Positions 50,201-61,199 of a stretch of DNA of 64,000 bases are shown here, in pieces. Position 1 is the first letter of the stretch; every line of letters starts with the position of its first letter. Source of the DNA: Progne subis subis (taxonomy: Eukaryota > Chordata > Aves > Passeriformes > Hirundinidae); contig JAKJHU010000567.1 of NCBI GenBank assembly GCA_022316685.1, forward strand, positions 83,192 through 147,191, read 5' to 3'. Made by a program: the position numbers and the translations under genes. The notes beneath the pieces are model-generated. The model had not been told where the DNA came from. It saw only the letters and a program-made list of their open reading frames with translations, and did no database searches.

Positions 50201-53200
50201 TTTAAGATATATTAAAAATGAATATTCTCTGTAATTTAGGAAGATATTTGAAGCAGAATTTGTTGGTCTTACTAGCAATGTCTATTGAGTGTGCAAAAAA
50301 TTTCTTGTGTATTTTTTCAAAATACATAAACTCTTTTTGAAGGTGCTTGTGCCACCTTCAAACATATATATGTAGAGCTCAATATTTACTGAAATTCTGT
50401 ATCCATAAGACTGCAGATTGAATTCACAGATATTTCAACCTTTCAAAATCATTACTTGAAAATTTAGGCCATAATTCACATAATTCATGTTAATGGAATA
50501 TATCTACTGCCTTTATTCTGAGAGGAGGATGGTTTTTTTCCCTGTCTAGATCTGATTCTATTACGTTCTTTAAAATTACAGGTAATTATTTTTCATATCA
50601 AAGTTATTTTATCAGTTGTTATCAAATATTTAATCTAGATGTGTCAAAAGGTTTGTATTGGATGTTATTGCATGCTAAATACCACATGTATAGATAATGT
50701 TCAGAGATTCTTTATGTTATTTATTGCAGAGATGTTTGCTTTAAAATCTAATCAATTTTGCTATCTGCACAATTTAGCAGGGTAATCTCAAAATGTAGTT
50801 TATGTACGTATGTTGAAAAAATTTACAAGATTTCCTGAAACAAAATCCTAACATATTACCTCTATGAATCTTACTATTTTTTAGATTTTAGTAATAATTG
50901 TAATTTCCTTGGTATCACAAGTCAATACAGAAAGGTCACAAAACAAGTAATTGCTATGATTTTGTCTTGAAACTGATTAGGAAATGTTAGTTAAATTAAA
51001 AGAGAAGGACTATCCTTTCTGTTACTTAAAAGAATCAGTTATGCATCAGTAGATACCAAAGAGTTTTCAAAGGCCTGTATGGAAGTAGTTTTCTTCTTTT
51101 TCTCTTACAATATGTAATTTCTTCAGAGTGACTACTCTGATTTATTTCATATGCGAAAAAAAGAGTAGATTTTCAAAACTGGATGTGTGTGCATATGATC
51201 AGGAGGTGACTAAATAAACAGCAATTTTTTAATGCATTTCACACACTGTATATTGACTATTGTACTAGATTTTTAGGCATGCTGTATATATTTCTTATTA
51301 TAAAAATCAATTATTTGCAGATAGAAGATGGACCAAACTCAGCTGAAGAAGACTTAAGTCCAGCCAGAGGAAATATTACATTTACCCCTGGGAGATCAGT
51401 GTTGATTTATAATTTAACAGTGCTTGATGATCAGGTAAAAACACGCTGATGTTTTTGATTTGGATGTACAGATTGACTGCCATTCAGGAGGGACTTCATA
51501 TATTATGTTACAAAAATGTTTGGTTTAAACTGGGCTAGAAGTCCTTCTGCTTCATAAAGTGATGTTCAGTTTTCTCTCTGTGGGCTATCAGTTTATCTTT
51601 TTAATGTGGCCTCTGTATTTCTAATCAATTAATATTTTTAGGTTCTGAACTTACCCTGATTGCTCTGACTAAATCTGTTAGGTGCTGTACAATAAAAGGA
51701 TAAATAATGAAGAAAGCATTATATTTTTATTCCGATGGAATAGTGAGGTTCTTGTATTGTCAAGGATGATGTTGTTCACCTGGATACAGGTTCATCTATT
51801 ACACTGACCTTTCTATATTTAACTTTTCTGTGTGAACATGATACTGAATAACTTGATAAGGAAATTCACCAAAAAAATTACGTAGGGAAAAAAGTGTCTG
51901 TGTCAAAACTTTAAAGCAATTTTTTTAAAAATATTTCCATTAATTTTGGAAAATAGTCTCCCAAGTCTATACTGATACTAATATTAAGGGACTGTACCAA
52001 ACTGCTGTGTAGAAATATCTCTTTCAGATTAGATGTATTATTTCTGTAAATTATATATTAAAAGAATTCATTAGGTTTGTGGGAAGGATGTGATATATTT
52101 TTCCTCTGAGAGGCATTCTTAATGCTCTTTCACACAGAGTTTGATCTGTATAGCTGTGGTGGTCCACTCACAGTATTCCACAGCTGTACACAAAAGGTTT
52201 AATTTTGTGTAAAAATCCTTTACTGATGATGATGATGATGGCATGCACAAGCATTCAGTGTTACTCTCAGAACTTAATTTGAGGTATGTAGTGGTTTCAC
52301 ATTCACTAAATTCTGGTTGCCAAATTTAGTGTAGTGGGCTTAGGGTCTATTCTTTTTTTTTTTTTGTGGGAGAGGACCATGAGAAAACAAAGCAGGCTTA
52401 AGCTTAAAAATAGACAAAAAGATTTATTAACTTAATAACACAATAAATATTTGTAACACACTTTATTAACACACTAAAAAATGGAAAAGCTGGGAAAAAG
52501 CTAAAACAAAACAGAATGAAACTCCAAAACAGTCTTCCCTCCCCCTACAAACTGTTAACTTTCCTACAAAACAACATAGAGAGACACAACCTGTGACTTT
52601 TAGTCAGTTTTACTATTTAAACATAATTTTTCATCACTTTGGGAGAGGGGTCTCTCTAGACTACCATGGAGACATTCGCTACAAAACCAGTCTGGTGGCT
52701 CCCAATGTCACAAATCTGCAACCGCCAGGAGTTTTGCAGATTGTGCAGTCCCACCCATTAGCAGCCTTTCCCCTGGCTACTCCTGGGCCTCTCAGTGTAT
52801 TTGGGTACTGTTTAAGAATTGCTTCTTCTAGTATAAAACAAGGATTCTCTTCTTCTATTTCTAAAATTGTCTCTATCTCAAAAGAAAAGAGAGCTCCTTT
52901 TACCCCAGGAGCCGAGGGCTTCTAATCACTTTCTCTCTAAAATCATCTTTGTCTCAAAGGCCGAGACTTCCTTTTAACCCAGGAGTGAGGGCTTTGAGAT
53001 TCTCACTTAAATCTCAATCGTATCAGTACCCAACTTTGATTAGAACCAGCATTCCCCAGATATCCCCCAGTTAACATTAAGATGTTACAAGGAAGAGTCC
53101 ATTTCTCCATAGTTAAAACCAGAGAAGTCTGGTTGAAAATGTTCACTTCTTCGATCCTATTGTCCAATAATCTTATCAGTTCTTTCACTCTTGCTCCACT

Positions 53201-56200
53201 TGTGGTGTCTTTTCTATGTCCACTCTGCCTCTTTTCTCTCTGAGAAGGGTTAGGTCTTGGAAGCTTCATGTTGCCAGGAAAGGGTTCGATCTGCCCAGGC
53301 CTGCAGTGGCCATGTGATCTCTGTCCTGGGCAGCAGTCTCTCCCCCTCTGCACTTCGATCAGCTTGGGTTTCCTCCCTCCATTCGTTTTCTTTCTCTGTC
53401 TGGAATCACCGAAGGAGGGGGGGAGAGGGAGGGGGGGAGAGGGAGGGCGGGGTGGGGGGTGAGCGGGGCAGGGGGGAGCTCTGCACACCCCTCGGTGACA
53501 ACAAACGGGCCCATAGCTGTTATCAGGGGCCTTGCAGAGATCCCTCCCTGCTCTGGGCCCTGAACAAGTTGAAAAAAGTAGCTGCTGTTAAGCTGCAACC
53601 TCTCCTCCCCCGCTGGAAGCCGATGGAGCCCGGCCAGGCCTCGCGGCCAGCTTCCCCCCGAAAAGGGGAGCTGGGGGGGCAGCAGGCCCCAGCTCGACGT
53701 CACCTGTTCAGCTGACCAGGAAAAAAGAGGGCCGACCTGCACGGAATCAAGGTTTATATGGGTACTGCCCAAAGCCACATTTGACATTCTCAGTGGTCAA
53801 AGCAGATGCCAATATCCCAAACTAGCCTTCTGATAGGTCCCTGTCCTTTCTACAGCAATTTCAAGGTCCTGACAGGGAAAAACTCTCTCCATTCCTCCCT
53901 AACTATAAACCAAAGTATGCCAAGCCATGACAAGGTGTCAAGCTCTGAAGTTAAGAAAAACTACAACACCTATTGTTCTTAATTGCAAAGTCTTTTTCTT
54001 ACAAGACTGAGACAACTGCAGCTCTTATCTCTACAGTAATACATTTATAGTAATTTTATTGTGTACATTTCCTTTTTTAGTGAGGAATAATGGAAACTTT
54101 TTAGCAGAAAAAGAAAAGAGGCAAATCAGCACTGAAAATCATTTGTATTGTTTTCTTTGAAGTCTGACCAAGTTTTTCATTGGTCAATAATGACGCTATT
54201 ATGAATTCCAAAATGTCCTGTTTATATGAGATGTTAGGATGTAAACTACAGCTGAAGTTGTGGGTACATTTTGACTCTCTTAAATATGTATTTTTAAATG
54301 GTGCTAGATAGAATATTAGTTAGTGAACTAAATGAAACATAAGTTAGCATGGTTTTTAATAGGGTGGATCAACCATGTTGTACTTCAGTATAGGAGGCTG
54401 GTGGCTGAAATCTTCCAGATCTCACACTGACAACAAACCCTGTTGCACATTCCTTTGTTCTACGGGGCTATCAGGCTAGCTCAGCACCCCAGAGCTGCGA
54501 CAGGAGTGGGGAACCGTGTTCCTGCGGCAGAGCCTTAGGATACATGGAACCTGCTGGAGTCAAGGAAAATCCTGCTGTCCTTGGGCGATGACGAGAACTT
54601 CCTTAACAAGGGTTAAGGAAGAGAGGAGACCTTTTCTCTGGGATAAATCCACAGGGTTTATTGGTGAAGGGATCCACAGCGTTTATTGGTGAAGGGATCC
54701 ACAGGAAAAAAGCAAGGAGCTCTAGTCTGCATGGGGGTTTTTAACAACAGGGGGGTTGGAAGCAACTTACAACCAATTGGGTTCAACTAGGGAAGAGCAG
54801 AGGATAGAGAATACAATTAGGAAAACCAGTGGCATAGCAGTGTGGGAGGGATTACATTGCTTAGTCCAATGGGGCTTCAAGGGAGGTTTGATGGACATGG
54901 AACGTTCTGGGTAGAGGGGTAGGGATTACAATAATGGACAGGTAGGGTAGGCAGGGCTTAGGTAACTGATAGGGAAGGTACTGGAACAAGAGGTGGGAAA
55001 TGACCATATAGGGAACAAAGGGGAGTATACAGAACTTAGGGGAAACTAGGATAAACCATTTCAACAGAATACAACAAAATCCTGGTATCAGTCAACAACG
55101 TTATGCATGCATCAGTACCACAAGGCAAAGGAATTGAATTGGCATAAGCTATCATGCCCACTCTTTGAAGCCTGGAAAAGGATCTGAGAGTAGCTAACAG
55201 ACAAATGAATGTGAAAGAGAACTACTGGAAGCAGTGTTTTCAGAAATTGTAATTTTGTCCTGGAATTCCTCTCAGAAGCAAATATCCCTGGTTTGCAGTA
55301 GTCCACAGTAAGGATGAAATGCAAAGATCACAAATAATTTTTAAAGATTTACTTTTTATCTATATGTATTAATAAAATAACAATATTTTTCCCTTCTGTA
55401 GGTATAGCTTATCAAGATTTGGGAAATAAAATATAGTTTCATAGAATCATATAAAATGCTGAGTTTAAAGGAGCCCATTAGGATCTTCAAGTTCAACTCA
55501 TGGCTCTGCACAGGATACCCAGGAGTCACATCACACCATTTTTGTCCACAAATATATATTTATATAGTAATATAAAGCAGAAATCTTATTCCTAGATCAG
55601 TAATTCATGGTTTATAAGCCATTCTTTATTACTTCCTGCATCAGATAAGAAATAGCTAGAACTAAAATGTAGTTTTAAACATTGTTTTGTAGAAATACCA
55701 AAATCTAAATTAATGCTAAGAACAAGAAAACACTTTCTCAGATATGTGCTGAAAATTTTGTCTGGGTGTTTGGGTGTGTCTGAACAAAGGATTCTAATTG
55801 TATAGGGATGAATGGGCATAGGCAGGTTCTGTAAAGTAGTTGTATTGTCTCAGGCACGTATACAGGTAGATCAGAGTCAACATCAGAAAAAAGAAAATTT
55901 AAGTAATGGAGAGGAACACTTGTTTTCAAGTAGAGGTGGCTTTCAAAAATGGCAGTTGGTCTTCTCATATTCTTAAGCTGTAAATTGAAGATTTTTCTGA
56001 TTCTTCACTATATCTGGGTTTTGTTTTACCTACTACCATCTTTCAGAAGTATATTTTGGGAAATAAAGACATTAAATTTTGAAAAGGCTTTTTTTAGCAA
56101 AAGGTAAGAGCAAGAGTATTCTCCTGTTTGTTTTAATATGAAATGAGCTTTCAAGCTGGTATCATTTCAGTCTTCAGCAAAATACATAAACCGTATTTCT

Positions 56201-59200
56201 CATTATAAGTTTTCTGCATATATTTGAAATGTGACTTATACATGGTTGGTAATACTATTTTTCCAGGTACCTGAAAATGATGAAATCTTTGTTGTTTGTC
56301 TGAAGAGCGTGGAGGGAGGGGCCGAAATCAACAACACAAAAAATTCTGTTTGGATTAATATTAGGAAAAATGACAGTCCCGTGCGTTTTGTTCAGAATGC
56401 TTACATGGTGCCTGAGGAGGATGAAGTGGTAATAATCCAAGTGGTTCGTGGTAAGGATGTCAGTGGAAAATTAATTGGACCTGATGAAGACGAAGTCTCC
56501 GTCAGTTACGCCATCATAACTGGGGATTCAGCTGCACATGCACAGCTTAATGTAGACTTCCTAGATCTACAGCCAAATACAACTCTTGTTTTCTCACCTC
56601 TAGTTCATGAAACATATTTGAAGTTTAAGATCCTTGATGATGCCATACCAGAAATTGCTGAGACCTTTCAGATTATGCTTCTTAAAGACACTTTGAAGGG
56701 AGATGCTGTTTTGATTTATCCATTTGTTGTTCATGTCACTATCCAGCCGAATGATAAACCCTATGGAGTGCTGTCAATCCACAGTGTTCTGTTAGCTCAG
56801 ACAGTAATTGTTGATGAAGACCAAATTTCAAGGTATGACAGATCTTCAAATCTAGTACCTAGTCTCTTTAAGAGATTTGTTTGTAATTAAGCATCCTTAG
56901 GATATCATTAAAGTAATTATAAAATCACTACTAAAATATAATGTAGTAATCACTTAGTGTGTTGTTATTATCAGGTATATCTACAAAGATTTCAAGGAAG
57001 TGGGAATGTCTAATTTCTGTCTAATACAGAAAGTATTTTAATACCTATAAACTGTATGTAGATAAGCCATAACTGTTCAATCACCTTATCAGAATAGTAA
57101 AAACTCTTTAATCTAAAGGTAAGATCAGTGAAGTTGTGATACTGCTCAATAAAAACGTCACTGCTAATTAGTGATAATTCACCCTCAAAGAAACAAATAA
57201 TGCCTCAAACTATCATACTATGAGAAATTTTGTGAGAATATTTTGTGGTATGTAGGGACCAACACTTGACTATTCATTTTTCTTTTTTATACACAGTAAA
57301 GAAATAAATCCTGCTTTCTCAATGTTTGTAAGTCTTGATATCCAGACTTTTTGTTGCAGTCATGCACTTGTCAGACACAGGCAACATGACATTTCCAGAA
57401 TCATAAATATCAGTAACTGAATATATTTTGAGTTCAGAGGCAAACAGTTCATTTAGGATCATTGTTTCAATGCTCATGCTTCATAACTGTTCATGATGTA
57501 GAATAGGCAAAAATTTTTCTGAAATTTGATTTCTCGAGACAAATGTAAAACATAGCAAGACTTCACTCACTTCTCAGTATGTTTCTTGCTATAAACAAAG
57601 TGAGTTCTAACATGCATCTTCAGAGTTTTTGCAGAGAACTCAGGAGTAAATGCTCAAGTCTTACACATGTGTTATTTCACAAGCTGTAAGTCTTGAATGA
57701 AATGTCAGTTTCAAGCAGCTTACATTTATACCACTTAGGTCATTGTAAATATTTTAGGGAATTGATAAGCATATGTGCAAATAATAATTATGGTTTGTGG
57801 AATTTTGTTTTCATTTGATGCCATAGATTTGAAGGGATCACAATTGTAAGAAATGGTGGAACCCATGGAAATGTTTCTGTTTCCTGGGTTATAATCCGAA
57901 ATAGCAGTGATCCTTCACCTGTGGCTGCAGACCTACTTCCAGAGGCAGGGGAGATAAGTTTTGAGCAAGGACAGATGCTGGTGACGCTTCATCTGAACAT
58001 TATTGATGATGATATACCAGAGGAGGCAGAGCCTTATCTTCTGAAACTCCTAGCTCATACAATACAGGGAGGTGCAGAAGTCAGTGAGCCATCTGAGGTA
58101 AGTTTACTTTTAGAATTATTTTGGAAAAGGTACTAATGAGTAATAAAGAGTTACCACTTTTAATAACGTTGATTGATTGATGTAGTAGCTGAACAGGTGG
58201 AAGGCTTTGGTCTTGGATAAAAATCAAGCAAACTAATCCTTAATATAATTTTAGTGTGTAGAGCCATATCTAAAGTATTTGGTTGAATATTGTGTACAAT
58301 GCCAGACCATTTTATTGTGGTAGCATTCAGCTCAGATTATTCCCAATTTTCAATGATAGCATCAAATCAATTCTGTATAGAGTGACTGCTTTGTAACAGA
58401 AGACAGAAAGTTATTTTCACTTTTCATTTGCTGTTGTAATATTACTGAAATGTTTTACAGAGTAACAACTCTGTAAAAGGGAAGGTTTGGTGATTAAGAC
58501 TGTAACCTCTGAACTATTAAATAAAGGGTGGCCAGAATTCCTGACAGTTGTGTGACTTGAGTCCCTGCTTTGTCTTTCTCAAAAAATGGTTGGAATGAGC
58601 TTTGTGAATAAAATGAAATTCTTTACAATCTGAAACATTTTTAAATTATTCACTTTGGCTGCTGAACCAAAAAATCAGTTATTCAGAGCTCATTCTGGCA
58701 CGTGCAATGATGTGTAGTGGGAAAGTTGCCACTGTCAGTGCAATGCTTCCTGTGTATAAAGAATTCTTAGGGGATGTCAATCTGAATTCTTTCCTGATGC
58801 CAGTTCACTAAGGAGAAAAATGGATGGTGACAATCAGATGCTTTTGTGAAGGCATGAAACTATGACATAGAGTAATACAGCTTGCTGTTTTCTGCTTTGC
58901 AGCTTCTTTTTTACATTCAGGACAGTGATGATGTTTATGGCCTAATAAAATTCTGTGCTTTGGAGAATCAAAAGATTGAAAGTAATCCAATGGGACGCTT
59001 TTTATCCTTGAGTTTTGCAAGGGAAAGAGGAACAGTTGGAGATGTGCAGTTGGTTTTTACTGCACTGTATATTCCAGCTGGAGCTCTGGATCCTGAGAGA
59101 GCAAAAGGTGGTATTCTAAATATGTCTAGAAGAAATACCCTCATCTTTCCAGGAGGAAAAGCACAAGCTACTATAAATATACCAATACGAAATGATGCAT

Positions 59201-60385
59201 TTCTTCAGAATGGAGCTCATTTTGTCATACAGGTATCTCAACTATGTCTTGGGGTGGTTTTTTAGCCCATGGAATATAAAGGATATAAAATAGTAGTGGC
59301 TCCTTCCCTTTTAATTAAAATGATTCTGCCTGATTAAAAAAAAACAAAAAGAAGAAAATTTTTAGTTCTGTAGCCAAAAAACCTCATTTTTTTAGATACA
59401 GCTTCTACAAATATGCTATAAAGGGCTTTCTTTCATAATAATTATTTACTAATTACACAATTAAAAAAAAAAAAAGTGCTGTTGTTATAGGATTCAGTTG
59501 TTAATCATGAAATTTAACAAAATTATATCAATGTTACAGAGGTTACTAACATTTTCAGGTATGTTATTCTGTCTACCCCTTGGCTTTCGATTTAATTAAA
59601 TTAAGGTTCCTAGAGTAGGGAAGTATGACAGATTTTAGAAGAGTTTAAAGCAAGGAAATATAAATTAAAAATAGTCAAACATATGTTTAATTTATGTGCA
59701 AGTTTGACCTGGAATTTGAAAAGTTCTTCTGGTTTTTCCAGTATGTGGCCTTTTGGTTTTTTTGGTCCTCTGTTTTTTTTGGTTTTTGTTTTGTTTTTGG
59801 GTTTGTTTTTTTTCCCCTCTATCTGAATTTGTAAAAAGGTAGATTGTGTCATTGCTTGTAAGACTGATGGGAAAAATTCACTAAAATTATGATTTTGAGA
59901 AAAAATGGGTTTTCCACAAAAATGGGGTTTTTCTTCATTTTTCAGTGGAGAAAACCAATTTGCATGCATGTTAGCAGGTTATTGTTCAGATATGCTGCTT
60001 TGAGAGATTCTGGGGATTGTAATCATTAATTTTTATACTTATTTTCTCATCTGCAGTTAAGACTAGCACATAATCTCTACTTTCTCTGATTAACTATTGC
60101 CAGACTATCCTGTCTGGATCATGAGGCCAGAGAGCAATCCTGATACAGACAAAGGGGTGACTTGACATAACCAAAGCAAAAATCTCAAAGTAATTTCTTA
60201 GTTCTTTTTAGTCTTTTCATTTTAAGTCAGGTGTATTCAAAATTTTTTGGATAGTAGTGATGTTGATGTGACATCATAAATGCAAAATTTGGTGGGGTTT
60301 TTTTTTTCCTTTAATTTATGATCTACCAAAGATGCTTTAATTACTTGAAAAGATTTCTTCCCTCTACCTCCTTCCCCCCACATTC

Positions 60386-60458
<73 letters not shown>

Positions 60459-61168
60459 ATATTGCCAGAATCATATTTAATTTTAGTTGCACACACTCTT
60501 TGTTCTCAGCTAGGTAGGGAATATGATTCTAGGTTAGTGTGTTTTACCATCTTCATGTGATCTGAAAGATCGACAGAAAAATTGAAATATCTAATTCCAA
60601 GCTTCTTTCAGGTGATAGATTACAAATAACATCACAGTGTGGACTATGGACAGGATGTGTGACAAGTACTTCAATATGCAGATACTTGGCCTGGCTTTTC
60701 AAACTGCAGATTCCATGGGGAGTATGTTCTGTATGTTCTCCATGAGTATAAAAATCTTTTAATTTGTGTGCACAAAATCAGAGGGAATTTCTAACACAAA
60801 TATTTCCTTTAGAAAAGGAAGAAAAATATCCCTGTTTATCATTATGACAATCCTTCTTCATTGTGAATAAATGAGAGTCTCAGCAAACATGTTTGGAATG
60901 AGATTACAAGGATTGTAAAAGATCCCAGTAAAGGATCAGTTCAGGAATTGAGGAAGAAGGGGTGGAGGAAGAAATGAAGCTTACATTTTGAAGCTTACAA
61001 ATGAAGAGAACAGATAGAGGAACTGGAAATGTGAGATTAACATTCTTAAGTGAGATTTTCAGTTAAATAACCTATTGTTTGATATGCAGACTACTTTTGT
61101 TATGGACAGGAAGATTAATTTAATAAACTGCTTGGTATTATTCAGTTCACAGTGCATTTTTTTTTTTT

Positions 61169-61199
<31 letters not shown>

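Larger units (their letters stand above)
51435..56266 (+). other. ADGRV1: ADGRV1 intron 6 with antisense LTR insertions
   Basis: A 4.8-kb intron, swollen by two LTR-type insertions (about 52365-53932 and 54420-55075) and a CR1 scrap near 55440. Without them it would be roughly 2.5 kb. Confidence 0.8.

Noticed and set aside
53003..53787. Open frames of 140-160 aa, Pro-, Gly- or Glu-rich, on both strands
   Set aside because: They arise from the G-rich tract and GC-rich LTR sequence, and no domain is recognisable.
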